Positions 1 through 7,685 of a stretch of 64,000 bases of DNA are shown in pieces (the first letter of the stretch is position 1; every line of letters begins with the position of its first letter). This DNA comes from Planctomycetota bacterium. GTDB taxonomy: Bacteria; Planctomycetota; J058. The stretch is taken from positions 62,001 to 126,000 of the forward strand of contig JAMLIC010000025.1 in assembly GCA_023954375.1 (NCBI GenBank), in the 5' to 3' direction. Position numbers and translations under genes: made by a program. A model generated the notes under the pieces. That model worked only from the letters and a program-made list of their open reading frames with translations. It did no database searches and had not been told where the DNA came from.

Positions 1-642
1 GTCCTGCAGGAGGTCGAGTCGGCCGCGCAGGTGAGCCGCCTGCGGCGTGGCCTCGCCGCGCGGGGCCTCGTCTACGAGGCGCGGATCGAGGTCGCCGAGG
101 CCTCGCATCCCGACGGGCTGATCGTCCACCTCGTCCGCCGCGCCCACGCCCGCAGGACCTTCCGCACGAGCACCGGCTACGCCGCGCAGGCGATCGACGT
201 GGGCGGCGTGTGGGTGGTGGGCGTCCACGCGCCGGCCGCCCCGGGCCCGCAGGCGCGGGCGACGTTCTTCGACGAGGTCCTGACCTGGACCGCGCGCGAG
301 CTCCGGGGTCCGGTCATCCTCGCGGGCGACTTCAACCTGGGCCCGGGCGGGGGCGCCGGGACCGCCGCCCTCCTCCCTTGGCAGCGCCGGGTCGACCGGG
401 CGACCTACGCCCGGCTCGCCGCGTCCTTCCCGGTGCGCACGACCGAGGGGCCGACGACGATCTACCGCATGCACCTGGACCACGTGATGGGCCGCGGGGG
501 CGTGCGCCTCGCGCGGCAGGAGGTCCTGCGCGGACGGCGGATCGGCCTCATGGACCACGACGCCGTGCTGGTCGACCTGCAGGTCGGTTCGGCCCGGACC
601 GCAGGAGGCCTCGCCGCGGCCGTCACCGCCGCGGCGCGCTGA
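1..642 (+). CDS. Endonuclease/exonuclease/phosphatase-fold protein, C-terminal part
   Basis: The reading frame is open at the left edge of the window, so the N-terminus is missing. The visible 213 residues begin with LQEVES, which matches the metal-binding Gln-Glu motif of the endonuclease/exonuclease/phosphatase (EEP) superfamily. They continue with ILAGDFNLGPG (the Asp-Asn motif) and end with LDHVMGRG and MDHDAVLVDL (the terminal Asp-His motif). All the usual metal and catalytic signature blocks after the first strand are therefore present, and the protein should be an active Mg-dependent phosphoesterase. The substrate (DNA, phospholipid or phosphoinositide-like) cannot be told from the sequence. 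The next gene on the same strand has its own -10 element, so the two are probably separate transcripts. Confidence 0.75.
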   Translation, partial: VLQEVESAAQVSRLRRGLAARGLVYEARIEVAEASHPDGLIVHLVRRAHARRTFRTSTGYAAQAIDVGGVWVVGVHAPAAPGPQARATFFDEVLTWTARELRGPVILAGDFNLGPGGGAGTAALLPWQRRVDRATYARLAASFPVRTTEGPTTIYRMHLDHVMGRGGVRLARQEVLRGRRIGLMDHDAVLVDLQVGSARTAGGLAAAVTAAAR

Positions 643-681
643 GTCCGCCCGGCGGGGCAATCCGCCCGGGCCGGTCGTGCG

Positions 682-687
682 TAGACT
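682..687 (+). promoter_or_regulatory. -10 element TAGACT
   Basis: TAGACT lies 23 nt before the TTG start at 711, followed by CTCCCC. It fits the TAnnnT pattern seen before many genes of this window, with no recognisable -35 box. Confidence 0.45.
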
Positions 688-710
688 CTCCCCACGACAG
701 GGAGGGACCC

Positions 711-3635
711 TTGGAACCCACGTCCGAGCGGCGCCGGCCCGGCGCCGCGGCGCTCGCGCTCGCGCTCCTGGTCGCGGCGGTGGCCGCGCTCTCCCTGCTC
801 CTCTCCGACGGCCCGGGCGACGGGCCGGCCGGGCGGCCGGCGGTGGTGACGACCTCGACCGGCCCCGGGGCGCCCGACCTCACGAGGATCACGCCGATCG
901 ACCCGCACGGGCCGGCCGCGCCGGGCCGGGCGCTCGACGACCAGGCCGCGGCCGCGGCCGCGGCGCTCGGGCCGGATGGGGTCGCGGGTGAGGGCCCGGC
1001 GGGGCTGGTCGTGACCCGCGACGCCGCCGGCGTGGCGGCGACCGGCGGCGCGGCCGCCACCGGCCTCCGCGGCCGCGTCGTGACCCGCGACGCCCGGCCC
1101 GTCCCGGGCGCCCGCGTGTCCTTGCGCGGGACGCGGCCGAACGCCTCGGGGATGACCGTCGTCATGCGCCGTCGCAACGCCGACGGCGAGACGGAGTTCA
1201 CGTCGCCGGGCGAGGTCCTCGCGTCGGCGGTCGCGGGCGAGGACGGGCGCTTCGAGGTCAAGGGCCTCGAGCCGGGCTTCTCCTACGCGCTGGTGGCCCG
1301 ACCGCCCGAGGGCGACGAGGACCACCTGCCGGCGCAGGGGTCCGCGCCGGCCCTCAAGGCGGGGCTCGTCGTGGACGCGGGCGACGTGCGCCTGGAGCGC
1401 GGCGCGCGGCTCTCGGGCGTCGTCCTCGACCCCGCGGGCCGCCCCGTCCCGGACGCCGAGGTGCGCCTGGGCGACGGGCCGTCCTTCGGCCCGGGCCCCG
1501 GCGGCGGGGGCGCCGTGACGGTGCGCCGCCCGGTGCGCGTGGCCGCAGGCCCGGCGGGCGGCGGCGGGCCGGGGCTCCCCGGGCTGGCGATGGCCGACGG
1601 CCCGTCGACCCGCACCGACGAGGCGGGCCGCTTCACGCTCCCGCGCGTCCGCCCGGGTCGCCATCCCGTCACGGCCAGCAAGCCGGGCCTGCGCACGGCG
1701 CGCCTCGAGGTCGAGGTCGGCGAGGGCGAGCAGAAGGACCGCCTCGAGCTGCGCCTCGGCGCCGGCCTCGCGCTCACGGTGCAGGTGGTCGACGCGCAGG
1801 GCCAGCCGCTCGCCGGCGCGTCGGTGCACGTGACGGCCGGCTTCGGCGCCGACGGCGGCGCCGCCAAGGAGACGGACGCGCAGGGCCTGGCGCGCTTCGA
1901 GGGCCTGGCGTCGAGCGAGGTCTCGGTCCTCGCCACCGCCGACGGCCACGCCAACGCCTCGATGGACGCGCGCCTCGGCCCGGGCGACCCCGGCACGCCG
2001 CGCCGGATCACCCTGGTCGCCGGGGCGACGGTCCGCGGGCGCCTCCTGCGTGACGAGGACGGCGCGCCGGTCACCCAGGCGATGGTCCTCCTCGAGCCGC
2101 TCGTCCACGGACCCGGCGCCGGCGTGACGCCGGCCGCGGGCCGCCCGGACGCCGAGGGGCGCTTCACCCTGACCGGCGTCCCGCCGGGGCGGCACCGCCT
2201 GCGCGTGCATCCGCAGGGGGTCGCGCCGCTGACCCGCGAGGTGCAGGTCGGGCCGGGCGCGCTCGACCTGGGCGACCTGCGCCTCGGGGCGCTGGCGACG
2301 CTCGACGTGCTGGTCGTCGACCCCGACGGCGCGCCGGTCGCCGACGCGACGGTCGACGCGGCGGCGTCGACCGCCGGCGGCGTCGTCGTGATGATGGGCG
2401 CCGTGGCGGGCGGCGGGCCGACCGGCGGGAGCGGCCACGGCCGCACGGCCCCCGACGGCCGGGTGCGCCTCGAGGGGCTCCAGCCGGGTCCGCTGACCGT
2501 CCGCGCCACCCTGGCGCCGTTCGCCGACGGCCGGGCCGAGGTCGTGGGCGAGCCGGGCGGGCGCGCCGAGGTCACGGTGCGGCTGCAGCGGCCGGGGCGG
2601 GTCGAGGGGCGCGTCCTCGGCGCCGACGGCCCGGCGCGCGTGTCGCTCCTGCGCCAGGGCAGCCCCATGCCGGTCGACGGCGTCGAGGCGGACCCCGACG
2701 GCGCGTTCGCCTTCGAGCGGGTGGCGGCGGGCGAGTACACCCTGAGCGCCGGCGGGCCGCGGTCCCCGCCGTTCACCGTCCAGGAGGGCGAGACGGCGCG
2801 GCGAAACGTCGAGGCCGCGCCGACGGCGACCGTCGAGGGGACGGTCACCGGACCGGGCGGCGCTCCGCTGAGCGGCGCCTCGCTCGTCCTCGGCTGGCTC
2901 GACATGTGGAACCGCGGCGAGGTCATCGGGGCCGCCGCCCGGGCGACGACCGACGCCCTCGGCCGCTTCCGCCTCGAGGGCGTCCGACCCGGGCCCGGGC
3001 TCGGGATCACGGTCACCGCCGCCGGCGGGGTCAGGGCCAGCTTCCGCGTCGACGTGCCCGACGCGGGGGTCGTCGTGAAGCGCGACCTCCGCCTGCCGGC
3101 GGACGACGCAGGGGCGACGGTCACCGTGCGCGCGTGGAGCGTCGCGCAGGGCGCGCCGGCCGCCGGCGCGCCGGTCGCGCTCGTCCGCGACGACGACGGG
3201 CCGGTGACCCGCCTCGAGCAGACGACCGGCCCCGACGGCGTGGCCCGCTTCGACGGCGTTGCGCCCGGGCGCTGGACCGCGAGCGCCAGCGCGCCCGGGT
3301 CCGCGCGCGTCCGCGCCACGCTCGAGGTCGCGGGGGCCTCCGTCGACGCCCCGCGCCTCGACCTCGGGCCCGGGGGCGCGCTCCTCGTCGAGGTGCTCGG
3401 GTCCACGCAGGCCGAGGCGCGCGTGATCGTCAGGCGCGAGGGCTCGGACGACCCCCAGGACCTGTGGTTCACGTCCGTGCCGCTCGGCGGCCGGGCGCGG
3501 ATCGACGGCCTCGAGGTCGGCGCCCGCTACGAGGTGCGCGCCACGGCCGGCGGCCACCAGGAGGCGCGGCTCAGCCTCGCCTGCGACGGCGCCGACCCGG
3601 CGCCGGCGACGCTCCGCCTGGCGCCCGCCCGCTGA
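711..3635 (+). CDS. Membrane-anchored protein of tandem carboxypeptidase-regulatory-like (Ig-fold) domains
   Basis: The chosen start is TTG at 711, preceded by a GGGAGG ribosome-binding site at normal spacing, giving 974 residues. It places a single hydrophobic helix at about residues 14-32, so the protein is anchored in or exported across the inner membrane. The rest is a string of CarboxypepD_reg-type beta-sandwich modules. Each shows the recurrent pattern of a Gly-rich start, a G.PV.GA.V strand turn, DG.G.F or D..G.A.F and a LPPG..R end; about eight copies are visible. Such modules are structural or adhesive and no enzyme domain is seen. The frame stays open upstream only because of high GC. 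The 3' end overlaps the convergent pseudouridine synthase gene by 65 bases. Confidence 0.8.
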   Translation: MEPTSERRRPGAAALALALLVAAVAALSLLLSDGPGDGPAGRPAVVTTSTGPGAPDLTRITPIDPHGPAAPGRALDDQAAAAAAALGPDGVAGEGPAGLVVTRDAAGVAATGGAAATGLRGRVVTRDARPVPGARVSLRGTRPNASGMTVVMRRRNADGETEFTSPGEVLASAVAGEDGRFEVKGLEPGFSYALVARPPEGDEDHLPAQGSAPALKAGLVVDAGDVRLERGARLSGVVLDPAGRPVPDAEVRLGDGPSFGPGPGGGGAVTVRRPVRVAAGPAGGGGPGLPGLAMADGPSTRTDEAGRFTLPRVRPGRHPVTASKPGLRTARLEVEVGEGEQKDRLELRLGAGLALTVQVVDAQGQPLAGASVHVTAGFGADGGAAKETDAQGLARFEGLASSEVSVLATADGHANASMDARLGPGDPGTPRRITLVAGATVRGRLLRDEDGAPVTQAMVLLEPLVHGPGAGVTPAAGRPDAEGRFTLTGVPPGRHRLRVHPQGVAPLTREVQVGPGALDLGDLRLGALATLDVLVVDPDGAPVADATVDAAASTAGGVVVMMGAVAGGGPTGGSGHGRTAPDGRVRLEGLQPGPLTVRATLAPFADGRAEVVGEPGGRAEVTVRLQRPGRVEGRVLGADGPARVSLLRQGSPMPVDGVEADPDGAFAFERVAAGEYTLSAGGPRSPPFTVQEGETARRNVEAAPTATVEGTVTGPGGAPLSGASLVLGWLDMWNRGEVIGAAARATTDALGRFRLEGVRPGPGLGITVTAAGGVRASFRVDVPDAGVVVKRDLRLPADDAGATVTVRAWSVAQGAPAAGAPVALVRDDDGPVTRLEQTTGPDGVARFDGVAPGRWTASASAPGSARVRATLEVAGASVDAPRLDLGPGGALLVEVLGSTQAEARVIVRREGSDDPQDLWFTSVPLGGRARIDGLEVGARYEVRATAGGHQEARLSLACDGADPAPATLRLAPAR

Positions 3636-4584
3636 CCCTCAGGCGTTCGAGCACCGCCAGGAAGTCGGGCGGCAGGGCCGCCTCGAAGCGCAGGGGGCGC
3701 CCGGTGATCGGGTGGGGGAAGCCCAGCGTGGCCGCGTGCAGGAGGAGGCGCGGGCTCTCGAGCAGCGGCCGCCCCGCCTGCTGGTGGTCGCGCACGTAGA
3801 CCCGTTCGCCCACGAGCGGGTGGCCCGCCTCGGCGAGGTGCACGCGGATCTGGTGCGTGCGCCCGGTCTCGAGGCGCGCCTCGCAGAGCGTCGCCCCGGC
3901 GAGCGCCTCGACGGCGCGCACGTGGGTCACGGCGCGCTTGCCCTCGTCCGGACGGCGCGCCACGCCGCGCAGGCCGTCACCCCGGTCCTTCACCAGCGGG
4001 GCGTCGAGCGTGCGGGAGGTCACCTGCCCGTGGGCCACGAGCAGGTAGGTGCGCTCGGCGCCGTGGGCGCGGAACACCTTGTAGAGGGCGCGCCGCGCGT
4101 CCTCGGTGCGCGCGTAGACGAGGAGGCCCGAGGTGGGCTTGTCGATGCGGTGCACCTTGAGGAGCGGGCTCGGCCGCCGCCGCTCGCGGCGCCACTCGGC
4201 GCGCACGAGGTCCATCGCCGAGCGCGGGGCGGCGTGCGGCCCGGGGGCGCGCTCGGTCGCGTCGTCCGGCGCGAACGGGACGCTCGAGACCCCCGCGGGC
4301 TTGTCGACGACCACGACGTGCGTGTCCTCGAACACGATCCGCAGCCCCAGCCCCTGGCGGGGGGTCCGCGGCGCCGAGGCCCGCACCTCGACCCCCTGGC
4401 CGGGGCTCAGGCGCCGCCCCGGCGAGCGCTCGGGGACGCCGTCGACGAAGACCTTGCCGGTCTCGACGAGGCGCTTGACGTCGCGCCACGAGCGCCCGGT
4501 CAGGTGGGCGCGCAGGAAGGCGGCCAGGGCCACCCCGCCGGGGGGTGCGACGGTCCAGCGTGTAAGTCGTTCCTCGTGGGCCAC
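3571..4584 (-). CDS. RluA-family pseudouridine synthase
   Basis: The product of about 337 residues isomerises uridine to pseudouridine in RNA. It opens with an S4-like RNA-binding segment (LAAFLRAHLTGRSWRDVKRL, about residues 20-55). The RluA catalytic block HRIDKPTSGLLVYARTED follows, in which the Asp is the nucleophile, and then RTHQIRVHL and HPLVGERVYV near the C-terminus. The GTG at 4584 is chosen because the open frame further upstream has a base composition unlike coding sequence here. An ATG at 4785 and others remain possible, and no strong ribosome-binding site decides the matter. The Arg-rich C-terminal tail overlaps the 3' end of the preceding convergent gene. Whether the target is 23S rRNA or another RNA cannot be told. 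Confidence 0.85.
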   Translation of the reverse strand: MAHEERLTRWTVAPPGGVALAAFLRAHLTGRSWRDVKRLVETGKVFVDGVPERSPGRRLSPGQGVEVRASAPRTPRQGLGLRIVFEDTHVVVVDKPAGVSSVPFAPDDATERAPGPHAAPRSAMDLVRAEWRRERRRPSPLLKVHRIDKPTSGLLVYARTEDARRALYKVFRAHGAERTYLLVAHGQVTSRTLDAPLVKDRGDGLRGVARRPDEGKRAVTHVRAVEALAGATLCEARLETGRTHQIRVHLAEAGHPLVGERVYVRDHQQAGRPLLESPRLLLHAATLGFPHPITGRPLRFEAALPPDFLAVLERLRVSGRAPGGASPAPGRRRRRRG

Positions 4585-4959
4585 GGCGAAGAATCCGAGT
4601 ATCTCCGCCGCCTGCCGGTGTCCATAGGGGGGTGAAGGTGGATGGAGACGCACCGGTGGGGATCCGCGCCCGGGAATGGGGAGGATTCCAGGCTCGTTCG
4701 TGGTCAAGGCGGTCTTCCAAGTCCGCTGAATGAGCGCCTGGCGCTCTGCGTCTAAGCCTGATGCGGCCGAGACTTCGGCTGCCATGGGTCGGCCGTGTCC
4801 CGCGGAAGATCGCGTTGACGGACGACCCAACAGATGCCGAATTCGTCCTTATCAAGGGGTGCTTCGGCGGCACGACCGAGGCCGGTGGGGACCGGTCGCG
4901 GCGGGGAGAGACAACGACCGGCCCTTCGTGGGTCGGCAGGGGTTGGGGAGGGAAATCTC
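4585..4959. other. Intergenic region between divergent genes
   Basis: This 375-base stretch separates the divergent pseudouridine synthase and winged-helix genes. It is visibly less GC-biased than the flanking genes and has no coding-like frame that I trust. It must hold both promoters, but I see only weak candidates (for example TTGACG at about 4814 on the plus strand). GGGGAGGG at 4945-4952 is the ribosome-binding site of the next gene. Confidence 0.4.
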
Positions 4960-5436
4960 ATGCGTCTGAGGGCGTTCCAGGGGCTGCTTCATCAGCCGCG
5001 GCGACTGTCCCCCCGGCACTGCGAGGCGCCGGGGTGCAGCCAGGCCACGCGGGAGGGCAAGGCGTACTGCTCTGACCACGTGGAGATGCATCCGTACGTG
5101 CAGGACCTCATCGCCCGGCTCGAGCAGCGCGAGTCGGAGGATGACCGGGTCAACCGGCGGGGTCCGCGGGCCGTGAACCTGCAGGGGATCACCACGCAGG
5201 AGATCCTCCAGCACCTCGCCTTCCACGGTCCACGGACCGAGGAGCGGCTGTGTCGCGAGCTCAACCTGGAGGTGAAGACCCTCCAGGGCTATGTGCAGGC
5301 GCTGCGGCGCAAGAAGCTCGTCACGCTCGGCCACACGAAGCGTGGCTCGACCGTGGTGAAGCTGGCCAAGGGCCTCGTCCGCGCGGCCGAGCCGATCAAG
5401 GCCGAGGAGCTGGACACCGAAGCCGAAGCGGTGTGA
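4960..5436 (+). CDS. Small zinc-motif plus winged-helix protein
   Basis: The ATG at 4960 follows a strong GGGGAGGG ribosome-binding site, giving 158 residues. Residues about 18-42 carry two Cys, then Cys and His (CEAPGC ... YCSDHVEMH), a likely zinc-binding knuckle. Residues about 75-140 form a winged-helix-like DNA-binding domain (ITTQEILQHLAFHGPRTEER, then a recognition helix followed by a TVVKL wing). The C-terminal tail is acidic. The combination suggests a transcriptional regulator or chromosome-associated protein, but I do not recognise a named family. It stands alone, followed by a long 3' region with a terminator-like hairpin at 5682-5711. Confidence 0.65.
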   Translation: MRLRAFQGLLHQPRRLSPRHCEAPGCSQATREGKAYCSDHVEMHPYVQDLIARLEQRESEDDRVNRRGPRAVNLQGITTQEILQHLAFHGPRTEERLCRELNLEVKTLQGYVQALRRKKLVTLGHTKRGSTVVKLAKGLVRAAEPIKAEELDTEAEAV

Positions 5437-5975
5437 TCGCGGCTGCGGGCGACGATGGCGGGCGCTGCGGTGCGTCGGTGTGTCGCGCTGCGCGCGACAC
5501 CGACCGCTCAGGCTCGCTCGGCGGCCAGGAGGCCGCCATCGCTCGCCTTCGCGCCGCATCGCCTCGCCCTCGTCCCCTCGCCTGAGGCTCTCGCTGCGCG
5601 GCGACGTCGCTTCGTCGTTCGCTCGAAGACGACGCCGACGGGCGGGCTGGCGACGCGGGCGAGACGGATCGACTTGCGACGGAGGACCGCGGCGCTCGTG
5701 CCGCGGTCCTCGCGCTTTCTGGAGGCGTGCCGACTTTACAGGTCTTTGTAGCGAACGGAGTTCACGCTGTCACGGGGGGTGCCGTTGGTTGCATGGCGAA
5801 TCGAAAGCGGGACGCATGCTCGATCCTGGGGCGGTTCGGCGGGGGTGCCTCGGTCGTAAGGCCCGACGGGGGGGTGAGCGGCGGGGGGTGGTCCGTTCCA
5901 CGTGCTGCCCGGCGCGGCCTTTGCGCAAGCGGCCACCGCTGGCACGACGGTCGGGTCGCCGGCAGGAGGAAGCAC
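5437..5975. other. Intergenic region, no confident gene
   Basis: No frame here looks like a real gene. The first part (5450-5660) is low-complexity GC-rich sequence with many CGCTCG/GCGACG-like runs. A terminator hairpin follows at 5682-5711. The stretch after 5715 is less GC-rich and probably holds the promoter of the LysM/SleB gene (candidate AT-containing boxes at 5734-5750). The ribosome-binding site AGGAGGA lies at 5964-5970. Confidence 0.4.
5682..5711 (+). terminator. Hairpin terminator
   Basis: A perfect 12-bp stem (GAGGACCGCGGC paired with 5700-5711) closes a 6-base loop and is followed by GCGCTTTCT. The weak T-tract is usual for such a GC-rich genome. It lies downstream of the winged-helix gene. 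Confidence 0.6.
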
Positions 5976-6878
5976 GTGAGAGGCTCCGCTCGTCTCACCT
6001 TCGGGCTCATGGCCCTCCTGCTCGTCGGGACCGCGTCCGGCCTCGACTATCAGGTCCGCCGGGGTGACACCCTCTCGGCGATCGCGGAGCGCTTCGGCGT
6101 GACGGTCGACCAGCTGCGCGCGGCGAACGACATCCGCGGCTCGATGATCATCGCCGGTCAGACGCTCAAGATCCCGATCGACTCGGTCGAGCACGTGGTC
6201 GCCTCGGGCGAGGTGCTCTGGACGATCGCGCTCAAGTACCGCGTCACGGCCGCGGAGATCATGCGCGCCAACGGCCTGCGCAACGACGTCATTCACCCCG
6301 GCCAGCGCCTGCGCATCCCGGGCGTCTCCGGCGGCGGTTCGGCCGCGCCGGCGCCGGCCCCGACGGCGAGCTCCGCGCCTTCGTCGTCGCCCTCGCCCGC
6401 TACGACCTCGACGCGCCCCTCGACGACCTCCACGAGCCCCCGACCCGCCGCGCCGGCGCCCACGACCTCGGGGCGGAACCCCGCGGTGAGCCTGTCCCAG
6501 GCCGAGCTGGAGATCCTGGCGCGGATCGTCAAGGGCGAGTGTCCGCCGGACGTCCCCTGGGAGGGCAAGGTCGCGGTCGCCGCGGTCGTCCTCAACCGCG
6601 TGCGTCACTCGGGCTTCCCCAACACGGTCCGCGGGGTCGCCCACCAGCCGGCGCAGTTCTCCTGCTACAACTCGAACCTGCGCAACCGCCTCTACTGGGG
6701 GCCGGTGCCCCAGTGGTGCTACGACGCCGCCCGCGCCGCGGCCCGCGGCGAGGACCCCAGCGGCGGCGCGACCCACTACTTCAACCCTTACATCGTGCGA
6801 CCCAGCTGGGCCCGGCGGCTGCGCTTCATCAAGCGGATCGGGACGTCCCGCACGACGACCCACGACTTCTACCGGTAA
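5976..6878 (+). CDS. Secreted cell-wall hydrolase with two LysM domains and a SleB-type catalytic domain
   Basis: The GTG at 5976 is preceded by AGGAGGA at 5 bases, giving 300 residues. Residues 1-22 are a signal peptide ending ...GTASG. LysM 1 spans about 24-67 (YQVRRGDTLSAIAERFGVT) and LysM 2 about 71-115 (HVVASGEVLWTIALKYRVT); both should bind peptidoglycan glycan chains. A Ser/Thr/Pro/Ala linker runs to about 170. The C-terminal domain (LARIVKGECPPDVPWEGKVA, VAAVVLNRVRHSGFP) is of the cell wall hydrolase SleB/Hydrolase_2 family, with the Glu of KGE as likely catalytic acid. Outside spore formers such proteins are muramidase-like wall-remodelling enzymes, which is the likely role here. Confidence 0.85.
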   Translation: MRGSARLTFGLMALLLVGTASGLDYQVRRGDTLSAIAERFGVTVDQLRAANDIRGSMIIAGQTLKIPIDSVEHVVASGEVLWTIALKYRVTAAEIMRANGLRNDVIHPGQRLRIPGVSGGGSAAPAPAPTASSAPSSSPSPATTSTRPSTTSTSPRPAAPAPTTSGRNPAVSLSQAELEILARIVKGECPPDVPWEGKVAVAAVVLNRVRHSGFPNTVRGVAHQPAQFSCYNSNLRNRLYWGPVPQWCYDAARAAARGEDPSGGATHYFNPYIVRPSWARRLRFIKRIGTSRTTTHDFYR

Positions 6879-7068
6879 CGGGTCATTCACCCCGATCCCG
6901 GGCACACGCACCGATCGCTCCCCCCTCGCGAGCGCCTCACCCAGGCGGGACCGGGCGGGCGGAGCGGGACGGCCGCTCGTACCGGTCGCGGAGCGCATCG
7001 AGGTCCTGTCCGGCACGGGCGTTGCCGTCGCCCACGGGAGCAGGGGCGCGCGGGCCAGGCGCCGCTGC

Positions 7069-7074
7069 TAGGAT
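7069..7074 (+). promoter_or_regulatory. -10 element TAGGAT
   Basis: TAGGAT lies 26 nt before the ATG at 7101. It is of the TAnnnT class and no clear -35 box is visible. Confidence 0.45.
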
Positions 7075-7100
7075 CATCCTCCCAGCCGGTAGGTGCCCCC

Positions 7101-7685
7101 ATGCAACGACGGACCGCCCGACGCGCGCTCGGGCTCCTCCTCCTCCTCGCCGCCCTCTGGCCCCTGGGCGAGGCGCGGTCGACGACGGTCGAGGCGCTCG
7201 AGCCCGAGGACCTCGTCGCCCGCGCCGAGGCGATCGTCTGGGGAGACGTCGTGTCGGTGCGCGCGGACTGGGACGAGCGCCGCGCCCGCATCTACACGCA
7301 CGTCGAGGTCGCGCCCCGCGAGACGCTCAAGGGCCAGCCGGCCCCGACGGTCACGCTGAAGCTGCCCGGCGGCGAGGTCGACGGCGTCGTGAGCGTGTTC
7401 CACGGCATGCCCCGCTTCCGCCTCGGCGAGGAGGTCGTGCTCCACGTCACCTCGCCCCACGCGCGCACCGGCGTGCGCCTGCCGGTGGGGCTGGGGCAGG
7501 GCGTCCACCGCGTGCTCCGCCCCGGCCACGGCCCGGCCGTCGCCACCCGCGACACGCGCGAGCTGCACCTCGTGCGGCCCGGGGTCGCGGGCGGGCAGCC
7601 CGGCGGCCGCGACGCGCGCCCGCTCGACGACCTCCTGCAGACGATCCGCGCCGAGGTGGCGCGCCAGCGCGGGGGGCCGCGATGA
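7101..7685 (+). CDS. Secreted protein of unknown function, coupled to a matrixin protease
   Basis: This gene encodes 194 residues. Residues 1-25 form a signal peptide (hydrophobic LGLLLLLAALWPLG, then EARS). The mature part contains an all-beta segment with ARAEAIVWGDVVSV, then ETLKGQ and FRLGEEVVLHV. This resembles the small secreted proteins that often precede matrixin proteases in related genomes, but I cannot name a family. Its stop codon overlaps the start of the following matrixin gene (ATGA), so the two are translationally coupled. The product may be an inhibitor, chaperone or partner of that protease; this is inference from gene order only. Confidence 0.7.
   Translation: MQRRTARRALGLLLLLAALWPLGEARSTTVEALEPEDLVARAEAIVWGDVVSVRADWDERRARIYTHVEVAPRETLKGQPAPTVTLKLPGGEVDGVVSVFHGMPRFRLGEEVVLHVTSPHARTGVRLPVGLGQGVHRVLRPGHGPAVATRDTRELHLVRPGVAGGQPGGRDARPLDDLLQTIRAEVARQRGGPR

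Noticed and set aside
462..3557. Very long open frame on the minus strand opposite the repeat protein (and many similar ones elsewhere)
   Set aside because: In DNA this GC-rich stop codons are rare on all frames. The translated product is Arg/Ala/Gly noise without domains, and the plus-strand gene explains the region.
5734..5750. CTTTACA...CTTTGTA pair upstream of the LysM gene as another Pho box
   Set aside because: The spacing is 10 rather than 11 bp, the second unit lacks the CTTGACC core, and the gene has no phosphate link.
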